Assembly (NCBI GenBank): GCA_958295665.1
Contig: OY282558.1
Span: 36,601,045 to 36,665,044, forward strand
Source: Tipula vernalis
Taxonomy: Eukaryota; Arthropoda; Insecta; Diptera; Tipulidae
Reading direction: 5' to 3'
Length of the DNA: 64,000 nucleotides
Within the stretch, counting starts at the first letter, position 1. Each line of letters starts with the position of its first letter. The notes under the pieces are model-generated. The model was not told where the DNA came from and ran no database searches. It saw only the letters and a list, made by a program, of their open reading frames with translations. Of this stretch, positions 1 through 15,400 are shown one piece after another. The position numbers were made by a program, and so were the translations under genes.

Positions 1-180
1 TGATTTTCCATACAATTGAATTTATTACGAAATGTGTAGAAATATTCGAGCAATCTAAATGCCCGTTGGCATGATAATTACAGGTCTCAGCACCTATTGA
101 TAGAGGTATCAATCATCGAAATCGGAACACAATTGCAGATTTTCGTTTTTTATTATGGATTCATGGTCTTATAGTTCAGG

Positions 181-360
181 TGATTTTCCATAAAATTGAA
201 TTTTCTACGAAATGTGTAGAAATATTCGAGCGATCTTAATGCCCGTTGGCATGACAATTACAGGTCTCAGCATCTATTGATAGAGGCATCAATCATCGAA
301 ATCGGAGCACAATTGCAGATTTTCGTTTTTTTATTATGTATTTATGGGCTATAGTTCAGG
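181..360. repeat. Representative long satellite monomer (180 bp)
   Basis: Starts at TGATTTTCC and ends just before the next copy. It holds the 40-bp block absent from short monomers, roughly from AATGCCCGTTGG to CAGCATCTA (CAGCACCTA in most copies), between GATCT and TTGATAGAGG. Dyads visible: TTCTAC-N7-GTAGAA, ATGCC-CGTT-GGCAT (inside the 40-bp block) and TTGAT-N6-ATCAA. Common variant positions are TTTTCTACG or TTTATTACG, CATGACAATT or CATGATAATT, CACCTATT or CATCTATT, and GGAGCAC or GGAACAC. Confidence 0.95.
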
Positions 361-500
361 TGATTTTCCATACAATTGAACTTTCTACGAAATGTGTAGT
401 ATTATTCGATCGATCTACTGATAGAGTCATCAATCAACCAAATCGGAACACAATTGCAGATTTTCGTTTTTTATTATGGATTCATGGTCTATAGTTCAGG
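361..500. repeat. Representative short satellite monomer (140 bp)
   Basis: Same backbone as the long monomer, but GATCTA joins directly to CTGATAGAG, so the 40-bp block is missing. It normally has TCGATCGATC (a palindromic core) where the long type has TCGAGCGATC, AATCAACCAAATC where the long type has AATCATCGAAATC, and TACAATTGAAC where the long type has TAAAATTGAAT. These linked differences show that short and long types are old, stable subfamilies and not repeated fresh deletions. Hybrids exist (a short-type front with a long-type back near 8060, 8890, 10850 and 12640), which points to unequal exchange or conversion between types. Confidence 0.95.
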
Positions 501-3500
501 TGATTTTCCATAAAATTGAATTTTCTACGAAATGTGTAGAAATATTCGAGCGATCTTAATGCCCGTTGGCATGATAATTACAGGTCTCAGCACCTATTGA
601 TAGAGGTATCAATCATCGAAATCGGAACACAATTGCAGATTTTCGTTTTTTATTATGGATTCATGGTCTTATAGTTCAGGTGATTTTCCATAAAATTGAA
701 TTTTCTACGAAATGTGTAGAAATATTCGAGCGATCTTAATGCCCGTTGGCATGACAATTACAGGTCTCAGCATCTATTGATAGAGGCATCAATCATCGAA
801 ATCGGAGCACAATTGCAGATTTTCGTTTTTTTATTATGTATTTATGGGCTATAGTTCAGGTGATTTTCCATACAATTGAACTTTCTACGAAATGTGTAGT
901 ATTATTCGATCGATCTACTGATAGAGTCATCAATCAACCAAATCGGAACACAATTGCAGATTTTCGTTTTTTATTATGGATTCATGGTCTATAGTTCAGG
1001 TGATTTTCCATAAAATTGAATTTTCTACGAAATGTGTAGAAATATTCGAGCGATCTAAATGCCCGTTGGCATGACAATTACAGGTCTCAGCACCTATTGA
1101 TAGAGGCATCAATCATCGAAATCGGAGCACAATTGCAGATTTTCGTTTTTTTATTATGAATTTATGGGCTATAGTTCAGGTGATTTTCCATACAATTGAA
1201 CTTTCTACGAAATGTGTAGAAATATTCGATCGATCTACTGATAGAGTCATCAATCAACCAAATCGGAACACAATTGCAGATTTTCGTTTTTTATTATGGA
1301 TTCATGGTCTATAGTTCAGGTGATTTTCCATACAATTGAATTTATTACGAAATGTGTAGAAATATTCGAGCAATCTAAATGCCCGTTGGCATGATAATTA
1401 CAGGTCTCAGCACCTATTGATAGAGGTATCAATCATCGAAATCGGAACACAATTGCAGATTTTCGTTTTTTATTATGGATTCATGGTCTTATAGTTCAGG
1501 TGATTTTCCATAAAATTGAATTTTCTACGAAATGTGTAGAAATATTCGAGCGATCTTAATGCCCGTTGGCATGACAATTACAGGTCTCAGCATCTATTGA
1601 TAGAGGCATCAATCATCGAAATCGGAGCACAATTGCAGATTTTCGTTTTTTTATTATGAATTTATGGGCTATAGTTCAGGTGATTTTCCATACAATTGAA
1701 CTTTCTACGAAATGTGTAGTATTATTCGATCGATCTACTGATAGAGTCATCAATCAACCAAATCGGAACACAATTGCAGATTTTCGTTTTTTATTATGGA
1801 TTCATGGTCTATAGTTCAGGTGATTTTCCATAAAATTGAATTTATTACGAAATGTGTAGAAATATTCGAGCAATCTAAATGCCCGTTGGCATGATAATTA
1901 CAGGTCTCAGCACCTATTGATAGAGGTATCAATCATCGAAATCGGAACACAATTGCAGATTTTCGTTTTTTATTATGGATTCATGGTCTTATAGTTCAGG
2001 TGATTTTCCATAAAATTGAATTTTCTACGAAATGTGTAGAAATATTCGAGCGATCTTAATGCCCGTTGGCATGACAATTACAGGTCTCAGCATCTATTGA
2101 TAGAGGCATCAATCATCGAAATCGGAGCACAATTGCAGATTTTCGTTTTTTTATTATGAATTTATGGGCTATAGTTCAGGTGATTTTCCATACAATTGAA
2201 CTTTCTACGAAATGTGTAGTATTATTCGATCGATCTACTGATAGAGTCATCAATCAACCAAATCGGAACACAATTGCAGATTTTCGTTTTTTATTATGGA
2301 TTCATGGTCTATAGTTCAGGTGATTTTCCATAAAATTGAATTTATTACGAAATGTGTAGAAATATTCGAGCAATCTAAATGCCCGTTGGCATGATAATTA
2401 CAGGTCTCAGCACCTATTGATAGAGGTATCAATCATCGAAATCGGAACACAATTGCAGATTTTCGTTTTTTATTATGGATTCATGGTCTTATAGTTCAGG
2501 TGATTTTCCATAAAATTGAATTTTCTACGAAATGTGTAGAAATATTCGAGCGATCTTAATGCCCGTTGGCATGACAATTACAGGTCTCAGCATCTATTGA
2601 TAGAGGCATCAATCATCGAAATCGGAGCACAATTGCAGATTTTCGTTTTTTTATTATGTATTTATGGGCTATAGTTCAGGTGATTTTCCATACAATTGAA
2701 CTTTCTACGAAATATGTAGAAATATTCGATCGATCTACTGATAGAGTCATCAATCAACCAAATCGGAACACAATTGCAGATTTTCGTTTTTTATTATGGA
2801 TTCATGGTCTATAGTTCAGGTGATTTTCCATAAAATTGAATTTTCTACGAAATGTGTAGAAATATTCGAGCGATCTAAATGCCCGTTGGCATGACAATTA
2901 CAGGTCTCAGCACCTATTGATAGAGGCATCAATCATCGAAATCGGAGCACAATTGCAGATTTTCGTTTTTTTATTATGAATTTATGGGCTATAGTTCAGG
3001 TGATTTTCCATACAATTGAACTTTCTACGAAATGTGTAGTATTATTCGATCGATCTACTGATAGAGTCATCAATCAACCAAATCGGAACACAATTGCAGA
3101 TTTTCGTTTTTTATTATGGATTCATGGTCTATAGTTCAGGTGATTTTCCATAAAATTGAATTTATTACGAAATGTGTAGAAATATTCGAGCAATCTAAAT
3201 GCCCGTTGGCATGATAATTACAGGTCTCAGCACCTATTGATAGAGGTATCAATCATCGAAATCGGAACACAATTGCAGATTTTCGTTTTTTATTATGGAT
3301 TCATGGTCTTATAGTTCAGGTGATTTTCCATAAAATTGAATTTTCTACGAAATGTGTAGAAATATTCGAGCGATCTTAATGCCCGTTGGCATGACAATTA
3401 CAGGTCTCAGCATCTATTGATAGAGGCATCAATCATCGAAATCGGAGCACAATTGCAGATTTTCGTTTTTTTATTATGTATTTATGGGCTATAGTTCAGG

Positions 3501-4780
3501 TGATTTTCCATACAATTGAACTTTCTACGAAATGTGTAGAAATATTCGATCGATCTACTGATAGAGTCATCAATCAACCAAATCGGAACACAATTGCAGA
3601 TTTTCGTTTTTTATTATGGATTCATGGTCTATAGTTCAGGTGATTTTCCATACAATTGAACTTTCTACGAAATATGTAGAAATATTCGATCGATCTACTG
3701 ATAGAGTCATCAATCAACCAAATCGGAACACAATTGCAGATTTTCGTTTTTTATTATGGATTCATGGTCTATAGTTCAGGTGATTTTCCATAAAATTGAA
3801 TTTTCTACGAAATGTGTAGAAATATTCGAGCGATCTAAATGCCCGTTGGCATGACAATTACAGGTCTCAGCACCTATTGATAGAGGCATCAATCATCGAA
3901 ATCGGAGCACAATTGCAGATTTTCGTTTTTTTATTATGAATTTATGGGCTATAGTTCAGGTGATTTTCCATACAATTGAACTTTCTACGAAATGTGTAGT
4001 ATTATTCGATCGATCTACTGATAGAGTCATCAATCAACCAAATCGGAACACAATTGCAGATTTTCGTTTTTTATTATGGATTCATGGTCTATAGTTCAGG
4101 TGATTTTCCATAAAATTGAATTTTCTACGAAATGTGTAGAAATATTCGAGCGATCTAAATGCCCGTTGGCATGACAATTACAGGTCTCAGCACCTATTGA
4201 TAGAGGCATCAATCATCGAAATCGGAGAACAATTGCAGATTTTCGTTTTTTTATTATGAATTTATGGGCTATAGTTCAGGTGATTTTCCATACAATTGAA
4301 CTTTCTACGAAATGTGTAGAAATATTCGATCGATCTACTGATAGAGTCATCAATCAACCAAATCGGAACACAATTGCAGATTTTCGTTTTTTATTATGGA
4401 TTCATGGTCTATAGTTCAGGTGATTTTCCATAAAATTGAATTTTCTACGAAATGTGTAGAAATATTCGAGCGATCTAAATGCCCGTTGGCATGACAATTA
4501 CAGGTCTCAGCACCTATTGATAGAGGCATCAATCATCGAAATCGGAGCACAATTGCAGATTTTCGTTTTTTTATTATGAATTTATGGGCTATAGTTCAGG
4601 TGATTTTCCATACAATTGAACTTTCTACGAAATGTGTAGTATTATTCGATCGATCTACTGATAGAGTCATCAATCAACCAAATCGGAACACAATTGCAGA
4701 TTTTCGTTTTTTATTATGGATTCATGGTCTATAGTTCAGGTGATTTTCCATAAAATTGAATTTTCTACGAAATGTGTAGA

Positions 4781-6420
4781 AATATTCGAGCGATCTTAAT
4801 GCCCGTTGGCATGACAATTACAGGTCTCAGCATCTATTGATAGAGGCATCAATCATCGAAATCGGAGCACAATTGCAGATTTTCGTTTTTTATTATGGAT
4901 TCATGGTCTATAGTTCAGGTGATTTTCCATACAATTGAACTTTCTACGAAATATGTAGAAATATTCGATCGATCTACTAATAGAGTCATCAATCAACCAA
5001 ATCGGAACACAATTGCAGATTTTCGTTTTTTATTATGGATTCATGGTCTATAGTTCAGGTGATTTTCCATAAAATTGAATTTTCTACGAAATGTGTAGAA
5101 ATATTCGAGCGATCTAAATGCCCGTTGGCATGACAATTACCGGTCTCAGCACCTATTGATAGAGGCATCAATCATCGAAATCGGAGCACAATTGCAGATT
5201 TTCGTTTTTTTTATTATGAATTTATGGGCTATAGTTCAGGTGATTTTCCATACAATTGAACTTTCTACGAAATATGTAGAAATATTCGATCGATCTACTG
5301 ATAGAGTCATCAATCAACCAAATCGGAACACAATTGCAGATTTTCGTTTTTTATTATGGATTCATGGTCTATAGTTCAGGTGATTTTCCATAAAATTGAA
5401 TTTTCTACGAAATGTGTAGAAATATTCGAGCGATCTAAATGCCCGTTGGCATGACAATTACAGGTCTCAGCACCTATTGATAGAGGCATCAATCATCGAA
5501 ATCGGAGCACAATTGCAGATTTTCGTTTTTTTATTATGAATTTATGGGCTATAGTTCAGGTGATTTTCCATACAATTGAACTTTCTACGAAATGTGTAGA
5601 AATATTCGAGCGATCTTAATGCCCGTTGGCATGACAATTACAGGTCTCAGCATCTATTGATAGAGGCATCAATCATCGAAATCGGAGCACAATTGCAGAT
5701 TTTCGTTTTTTATTATGGATTCATGGTCTATAGTTCAGGTGATTTTCCATACAATTGAACTTTCTACGAAATATGTAGAAATATTCGATCGATCTACTAA
5801 TAGAGTCATCAATCAACCAAATCGGAACACAATTGCAGATTTTCGTTTTTTATTATGGATTCATGGTCTATAGTTCAGGTGATTTTCCATAAAATTGAAT
5901 TTTCTACGAAATGTGTAGAAATATTCGAGCGATCTAAATGCCCGTTGGCATGACAATTACAGGTCTCAGCACCTATTGATAGAGGCATCAATCATCGAAA
6001 TCGGAGCACAATTGCAGATTTTCGTTTTTTTTATTATGAATTTATGGGCTATAGTTCAGGTGATTTTCCATACAATTGAACTTTCTACGAAATATGTAGA
6101 AATATTCGATCGATCTACTGATAGAGTCATCAATCAACCAAATCGGAACACAATTGCAGATTTTCGTTTTTTATTATGGATTCATGGTCTATAGTTCAGG
6201 TGATTTTCCATAAAATTGAATTTTCTACGAAATGTGTAGAAATATTCGAGCGATCTAAATGCCCGTTGGCATGACAATTACAGGTCTCAGCATCTATTGA
6301 TAGAGGCATCAATCATCGAAATCGGAGCACAATTGCAGATTTTCGTTTTTTTATTATGTATTTATGGGCTATAGTTCAGGTGATTTTCCATACAATTGAA
6401 CTTTCTACGAAATATGTAGA
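4781..6420. repeat. 820-bp tandem duplication inside the satellite
   Basis: Two neighbouring blocks share private variants at an 820-bp offset: GATCTACTAATAGAG near 4971 and 5791, and an eight-T tract before ATTATGAATT near 5207 and 6027. The block ends are approximate because the background is the same repeat. Confidence 0.75.
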
Positions 6421-9400
6421 AATATTCGATCGATCTACTGATAGAGTCATCAATCAACCAAATCGGAACACAATTGCAGATTTTCGTTTTTTATTATGGA
6501 TTCATGGTCTATAGTTCAGGTGATTTTCAATAAAATTGAATTTTCTACGAAATGTGTAGAAATATTCGAGCGATCTAAATGCCCGTTGGCATGACAATTA
6601 CAGGTCTCAGCACCTATTGATAGAGGCATCAATCATCGAAATCGGAACACAATTGCAGATTTTCGTTTTTTATTATGGATTCATGGTCTTATAGTTCAGG
6701 TGATTTTCCATAAAATTGAATTTTCTACGAAATGTGTAGAAATATTCGAGCGATCTTAATGCCCGTTGGCATGACAATTACAGGTCTCAGCATCTATTGA
6801 TAGAGGCATCAATCATCGAAATCGGAGCACAATTGCAGATTTTCGTTTTTTTATTATGTATTTATGGGCTATAGTTCAGGTGATTTTCCATACAATTGAA
6901 CTTTCTACGAAATATGTAGAAATATTCGATCGATCTACTGATAGAGTCATCAATCAACCAAATCGGAACACAATTGCAGATTTTCGTTTTTTATTATGGA
7001 TTCATGGTCTATAGTTCAGGTGATTTTCCATAAAATTGAATTTTCTACGAAATGTGTAGAAATATTCGAGCGATCTAAATGCCCGTTGGCATGACAATTA
7101 CAGGTCTCAGCACCTATTGATAGAGGCATCAATCATCGAAATCGGAGCACAATTGCAGATTTTCGTTTTTTTATTATGAATTTATGGGCTATAGTTCAGG
7201 TGATTTTCCATACAATTGAACTTTCTACGAAATATGTAGAAATATTCGATCGATCTACTGATAGAGTCATCAATCAACCAAATCGGAACACAATTGCAGA
7301 TTTTCGTTTTTTATTATGGATTCATGGTCTATAGTTCAGGTGATTTTCCATAAAATTGAATTTATTACGAAATGTGTAGAAATATTCGAGCGATCTAAAT
7401 GCCCGTTGGCATGATAATTACAGGTCTCAGCACCTATTGATAGAGGCATCAATCATCGAAATCGGAACACAATTGCAGATTTTCGTTTTTTATTATGGAT
7501 TCATGGTCTATAGTTCAGGTGATTTTCCATAAAATTGAATTTATTACGAAATGTGTAGAAATATTCGAGCGATCTAAATGCCCGTTGGCATGATAATTAC
7601 AGGTCTCAGCACCTATTGATAGAGGCATCAATCATCGAAATCGGAACACAATTGCAGATTTTCGTTTTTTTATTATGAATTTATGGGCTATAGTTCAGGT
7701 GATTTTCCATACAATTGAACTTTCTACGAAATGTGTAGAAATATTCGATCGATCTACTGATAGAGTCATCAATCAACCAAATCGGAACACAATTGCAGAT
7801 TTTCGTTTTTTATTATGGATTCATGGTCTATAGTTCAGGTGATTTTCCATAAAATTGAATTTTCTACGAAATGTGTAGAAATATTCGAGCGATCTAAATG
7901 CCCGTTGGCATGACAATTACAGGTCTCAGCACCTATTGATAGAGGCATCAATCATCGAAATCGGAGCACAATTGCAGATTTTCGTTTTTTTATTATGAAT
8001 TTATGGGCTATAGTTGAAGTGATTTTCCATACAATTGAACTTTCTACGAAATATGTAGAAATATTCGATCGATCTAAATGCCCGTTGGCATGACAATTAC
8101 AGGTCTCAGCACCTATTGATAGAGGCATCAATCATCGAAATCGGAGCACAATTGCAGATTTTCGTTTTTTTATTATGAATTTATGGGCTATAGTTCAGGT
8201 GATTTTCCATACAATTGAACTTTCTACGAAATGTGTAGAAATATTCGATCGATCTACTGATAGAGTCATCAATCAACCAAATCGGAACACAATTGCAGAT
8301 TTTCGTTTTTTATTATGGATTCATGGTCTATAGTTCAGGTGATTTTCCATAAAATTGAATTTTCTACGAAATGTGTAGAAATATTCGAGCGCTCTAAATG
8401 CCCGTTGGCATGACAATTACAGGTCTCAGCACCTATTGATAGAGGCATCAATCATCGAAATCGGAGCACAATTGCAGATTTTCGTTTTTTTATTATGAAT
8501 TTATGGGCTATAGTTCAGGTGATTTTCCATACAATTGAACTTTCTACGAAATATGTAGAAATATTCGATCGATCTACTGATAGAGTCATCAATCAACCAA
8601 ATCGGAACACAATTGCAGATTTTCGTTTTTTATTATGGATTCATGGTCTATAGTTCAGGTGATTTTCCATAAAATTGAATTTTCTACGAAATGTGTAGAA
8701 ATATTCGAGCGATCTAAATGCCCGTTGGCATGACAATTACAGGTCTCAGCACCTATTGATAGAGGCATCAATCATCGAAATCGGAGCACAATTGCAGATT
8801 TTCGTTTTTTTATTATGAATTTATGGGCTATAGTTCAGGTGATTTTCCATACAATTGAACTTTCTACGAAATATGTAGAAATATTCGATCGATCTAAATG
8901 CCCGTTGGCATGACAATTACAGGTCTCAGCACCTATTGATAGAGGCATCAATCATCGAAATCGGAGCACAATTGCAGATTTTCGTTTTTTTATTATGAAT
9001 TTATGGGCTATAGTTCAGGTGATTTTCCATACAATTGAACTTTCTACGAAATATGTAGAAATATTCGATCGATCTACTGATAGAGTCATCAATCAACCAA
9101 ATCGGAACACAATTGCAGATTTTCGTTTTTTATTATGGATTCATGGTCTATAGTTCAGGTGATTTTCCATAAAATTGAATTTATTACGAAATGTGTAGAA
9201 ATATTCGAGCGATCTTAATGCCCGTTGGCATGACAATTACAGGTCTCAGCACCTATTGATAGAGGCATCAATCATCGAAATCGGAGCACAATTGCAGATT
9301 TTCGTTTTTTTATTATGAATTTATGGGCTATAGTTCAGGTGATTTTCCATACAATTGAACTTTCTACGAAATATGTAGAAATATTCGATCGATCTACTGA

Positions 9401-12400
9401 TAGAGTCATCAATCAACCAAATCGGAACACAATTGCAGATTTTCGTTTTTTATTATGGATTCATGGTCTATAGTTCAGGTGATTTTCCATAAAATTGAAT
9501 TTATTACGAAATGTGTAGAAATATTCGAGCGATCTAAATGCCCGTTGGCATGATAATTACAGGTCTCAGCACCTATTGATAGAGGCATCAATCATCGAAA
9601 TCGGAACACAATTGCAGATTTTCGTTTTTTATTATGGATTCATGGTCTATAGTTCAGGTGATTTTCCATAAAATTGAATTTTCTACGAAATGTGTAGAAA
9701 TATTCGAGCGGTATTAATGCCCGTTGGCATGACAATTACAGGTCTCAGCATCTATTGATAGAGGCATCAATCATCGAAATCGGAGCACAATTGCAGATTT
9801 TCGTTTTTTTATTATGTATTTATGGGCTATAGTTCAGGTGATTTTCCATACAATTGAACTTTCTACGAAATATGTAGAAATATTCGATCGATCTACTGAT
9901 AGAGTCATCAATCAACCAAATCGGAACACAATTGCAGATTTTCGTTTTTTATTATGGATTCATGGTCTATAGTTCAGGTGATTTTCCATAAAATTGAATT
10001 TTCTACGAAATGTGTAGAAATATTCGAGCGATCTAAATGCCCGTTGGCATGACAATTACAGGTCTCAGCACCTATTGATAGAGGCATCAATCATCGAAAT
10101 CGGAGCACAATTGCAGATTTTCGTTTTTTTATTATGAATTTATGGGCTATAGTTCAGGTGATTTTCCATACAATTGAACTTTCTACGAAATATGTAGAAA
10201 TATTCGATCGATCTACTGATAGAGTCATCAATCAACCAAATCGGAACACAATTGCAGATTTTCGTTTTTTATTATGGATTCATGGTCTATAGTTCAGGTG
10301 ATTTTCCATAAAATTGAATTTATTACGAAATGTGTAGAAATATTCGAGCGATCTAAATGCCCGTTGGCATGATAATTACAGGTCTCAGCACCTATTGATA
10401 GAGGCATCAATCATCGAAATCGGAACACAATTGCAGATTTTCGTTTTTTTATTATGAATTTATGGGCTATAGTTCAGGTGATTTTCCATACAATTGAACT
10501 TTCTACGAAATGTGTAGAAATATTCGATCGATCTACTGATAGAGTCATCAATCAACCAAATCGGAACACAATTGCAGATTTTCGTTTTTTATTATGGATT
10601 CATGGTCTATAGTTCAGGTGATTTTCCATAAAATTGAATTTTCTACGAAATGTGTAGAAATATTCGAGCGATCTAAATGCCCGTTGGCATGACAATTACA
10701 GGTCTCAGCACCTATTGATAGAGGCATCAATCATCGAAATCGGAGCACAATTGCAGATTTTCGTTTTTTTATTATGAATTTATGGGCTATAGTTGAGGTG
10801 ATTTTCCATACAATTGAACTTTCTACGAAATATGTAGAAATATTCGATCGATCTAAATGCCCGTTGGCATGACAATTACAGGTCTCAGCACCTATTGATA
10901 GAGGCATCAATCATCGAAATCGGAGCACAATTGCAGATTTTCGTTTTTTTATTATGAATTTATGGGCTATAGTTCAGGTGATTTTCCATACAATTGAACT
11001 TTCTACGAAATGTGTAGAAATATTCGATCGATCTACTGATAGAGTCATCAATCAACCAAATCGGAACACAATTGCAGATTTTCGTTTTTTATTATGGATT
11101 CATGGTCTATAGTTCAGGTGATTTTCCATAAAATTGAATTTTCTACGAAATGTGTAGAAATATTCGAGCGATCTAAATGCCCGTTGGCATGACAATTACA
11201 GGTCTCAGCACCTATTGATAGAGGCATCAATCATCGAAATCGGAGCACAATTGCAGATTTTCGTTTTTTTATTATGTATTTATGGGCTATAGTTCAGGTG
11301 ATTTTCCATACAATTGAACTTTCTACGAAATGTGTAGAAATATTCGATCGATCTACTGATAGAGTCATCAATCAACCAAATCGGAACACAATTGCAGATT
11401 TTCGTTTTTTATTATGGATTCATGGTCTATAGTTCAGGTGATTTTCCATAAAATTGAATTTTCTACTAAATGTGTAGAAATATTCGAGCGATCTAAATGC
11501 CCGTTGGCATGACAATTACAGGTCTCAGCACCTATTGATAGAGGCATCAATCATCGAAATCGGAGCACAATTGCAGATTTTCGTTTTTTTATTATGAATT
11601 TATGGGCTATAGTTCAGGTGATTTTCCATACAATTGAACTTTCTACGAAATGTGTAGTATTATTCGATCGATCTACTGATAGAGTCATCAATCAACCAAA
11701 TCGGAACACAATTGCAGATTTTCGTTTTTTATTATGGATTCATGGTCTATATATAGTTCAGGTGATTTTCCATAAAATTGAATTTTCTACGAAATGTGTA
11801 GAAATATTCGAGCGATCTAAATGCCCGTTGGCATGACAATTACAGGTCTCAGCACCTATTGATAGAGGCATCAATCATCGAAATCGGAGCACAATTGCAG
11901 ATTTTCGTTTTTTTATTATGAATTTATGGGCTATAGTTCAGGTGATTTTCCATACAATTGAACTTTCTACGTAATATGTAGAAATATTCGATCGATCTAC
12001 TGATAGAGTCATCAATCAACCAAATCGGAACACAATTGCAGATTTTCGTTTTTTATTATGGATTCATGGTCTATATATAGTTCAGGTGATTTTCCATAAA
12101 ATTGAATTTTCTACGAAATGTGTAGAAATATTCGAGCGATCTAAATGCCCGTTGGCATGACAATTACAGGTCTCAGCACCTATTGATAGAGGCATCAATC
12201 ATCGAAATCGGAGCACAATTGCAGATTTTCGTTTTTTTATTATGAATTTATGGGCTATAGTTCAGGTGATTTTCCATACAATTGAACTTTCTACGAAATG
12301 TGTAGAAATATTCGATCGATCTACTGATAGAGTCATCAATCAACCAAATCGGAACACAATTGCAGATTTTCGTTTTTTATTATGGATTCATGGTCTATAG

Positions 12401-15400
12401 TTCAGGTGATTTTCCATAAAATTGAATTTTCTACGAAATGTGTAGAAATATTCGAGCGATCTAAATGCCCGTTGGCATGACAATTACAGGTCTCAGCACC
12501 TATTGATAGAGGCATCAATCATCGAAATCGGAGCACAATTGCAGATTTTCGTTTTTTTATTATGAATTTATGGGCTATAGTTCAGGTGATTTTCCATACA
12601 ATTGAACTTTCTACGAAATATGTAGAAATATTCGATCGATCTAAATGCCCGTTGGCATGACAATTACAGGTCTCAGCACCTATTGATAGAGGCATCAATC
12701 ATCGAAATCGGAGCACAATTGCAGATTTTCGTTTTTTTATTATGAATTTATGGGCTATAGTTCAGGTGATTTTCCATACAATTGAACTTTCTACGAAATA
12801 TGTAGAAATATTCGATCGATCTACTGATAGAGTCATCAATCAACCAAATCGGAACACAATTGCAGATTTTCGTTTTTTATTATGGATTCATGGTCTATAG
12901 TTCAGGTGATTTTCCATAAAATTGAATTTATTACGAAATGTGTAGAAATATTCGAGCGATCTTAATGCCCGTTGGCATGACAATTACAGGTCTCAGCACC
13001 TATTGATAGAGGCATCAATCATCGAAATCGGAGCACAATTGCAGATTTTCGTTTTTTTATTATGAATTTATGGGCTATAGTTCAGGTGATTTTCCATACA
13101 ATTGAACTTTCTACGAAATGTGTAGAAATATTCGATCGATCTACTGATAGAGTCATCAATCAACCAAATCGGAACACAATTGCAGATTTTCGTTTTTTAT
13201 TATGGATTCATGGTCTATAGTTCAGGTGATTTTCCATAAAATTGAATTTATTACGAAATGTGTAGAAATATTCGAGCGCTCTAAATGCCCGTTGGCATGA
13301 CAATTACAGGTCTCAGCACCTATTGATAGAGGCATCAATCATCGAAATCGGAGCACAATTGCAGATTTTCGTTTTTTTATTATGAATTTATGGGCTATAG
13401 TTCAGGTGATTTTCCATACAATTGAACTTTCTACGAAATATGTAGAAATATTCGAGCGATCTTAATGCCCGTTGGCATGACAATTACAGGTCTCAGCATC
13501 TATTGATAGAGGCATCAATCATCGAAATCGGAGCACAATTGCAGATTTTCGTTTTTTTATTATGTATTTATGGGCTATAGTTCAGGTGATTTTCCATACA
13601 ATTGAACTTTCTACGAAATATGTAGAAATATTCGATCGATCTACTGATAGAGTCATCAATCAACCAAATCGGAACACAATTGCAGATTTTCGTTTTTTAT
13701 TATGGATTCATGGTCTATAGTTCAGGTGATTTTCCATAAAATTGAATTTTCTACGAAATGTGTAGAAATATTCGAGCGATCTAAATGCCCGTTGGCATGA
13801 CAATTACAGGTCTCAGCACCTATTGATAGAGGCATCAATCATCGAAATCGGAGCACAATTGCAGATTTTCGTTTTTTTATTATGAATTTATGGGCTATAG
13901 TTCAGGTGATTTTCCATACAATTGAACTTTCTACGAAATATGTAGAAATATTCGATCGATCTACTGATAGAGTCATCAATCAACCAAATCGGAACACAAT
14001 TGCAGATTTTCGTTTTTTATTATGGATTCATGGTCTATAGTTCAGGTGTTTTTCCATAAAATTGAATTTATTACGAAATGTGTAGAAATATTCGAGCGAT
14101 CTAAATGCCCGTTGGTATGATAATTACAGGTCTCAGCACCTATTGATAGAGGCATCAATCATCGAAATCGGAGCACAATTGCAGATTTTCGTTTTTTTAT
14201 TATGTATTTATGGGCTATATAGTTCAGGTGATTTTCCATACAATTGAACTTTCTACGAAATATGTAGAAATATTCGATCGATCTACTGATAGAGTCATCA
14301 ATCAACCAAATCGGAACACAATTGCAGATTTTCATTTTTTATTATGGATTCATGGTCTATAGTTCAGGTGATTTTCCATAAAATTGAATTTTCTACGAAA
14401 TGTGTAGAAATATTTGAGCGATCTAAATGCCCGTTGGCATGACAATTACAGGTCTCAGCACCTATTGATAGAGGCATCAATCATCGAAATCGGAGCACAA
14501 TTGCAGATTTTCGTTTTTTTATTATGAATTTATGGGCTATAGTTCAGGTGATTTTCCATACAATTGAACTTTCTACGAAATATGTAGAAATATTCGATCG
14601 ATCTAAATGCCCGTTGGCATGACAATTACAGATCTCAGCACCTATTGATAGAGGCATCAATCATCGAAATCGGAGCACAATTGCAGATTTTCGTTTTTTT
14701 ATTATGAATTTATGGGCTATAGTTCAGGTGATTTTCCATACAATTGAACTTTCTACGAAATATGTAGAAATATTCGATCGATCTACTGATAGAGTCATCA
14801 ATCAACCAAATCGGAACACAATTGCAGATTTTCATTTTTTATTATGGATTCATGGTCTATAGTTCAGGTGATTTTCCATAAAATTGAATTTTCTACGAAA
14901 TGTGTAGAAATATTTGAGCGATCTAAATGCCCGTTGGCATGACAATTACAGGTCTCAGCACCTATTGATAGAGGCATCAATCATCGAAATCGGAGCACAA
15001 TTGCAGATTTTCGTTTTTTTATTATGAATTTATGGGCTATAGTTCAGGTGATTTTCCATACAATTGAACTTTCTACGAAATATGTAGAAATATTCGATCG
15101 ATCTAAATGCCCGTTGGCATGACAATTACAGGTCTCAGCACCTATTGATAGAGGCATCAATCATCGAAATCGGAGCACAATTGCAGATTTTCGTTTTTTT
15201 ATTATGAATTTATGGGCTATAGTTCAGGTGATTTTCCATAAAATTGAATTTTCTACGAAATGTGTAGAAATATTCGAGCGATCTTAATGCCCGTTGGCAT
15301 GACAATTACAGGTCTCAGCACCTATTGATAGAGGCATCAATCATCGAAATCGGAACACAATTGCAGATTTTCGTTTTTTATTATGGATTCATGGTCTATA

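Larger units (their letters stand above)
1..3500. repeat. Stretch rich in 500-bp trimer higher-order repeat
   Basis: Units of 180+180+140 bp recur: 181-500 is nearly repeated at 681-1000, and the variant GAGCAATCTAAAT occurs near 50, 1370, 1870, 2370 and 3190, with steps of 500 bp in the middle. Further right the array is mainly the 320-bp dimer. Confidence 0.8.

Noticed and set aside
1..3500. CRISPR-like array
   Set aside because: The repeats are 140-180 bp with no unique spacers between them; this is satellite DNA.
5156..6194. Repeated small open frames of 60-80 codons in the satellite (also near 11594, 24393, 27763, 46402, 48674, 54851 and 60368)
   Set aside because: They appear wherever monomer variants remove a stop, repeat with the satellite period, occur on both strands and resemble no protein.
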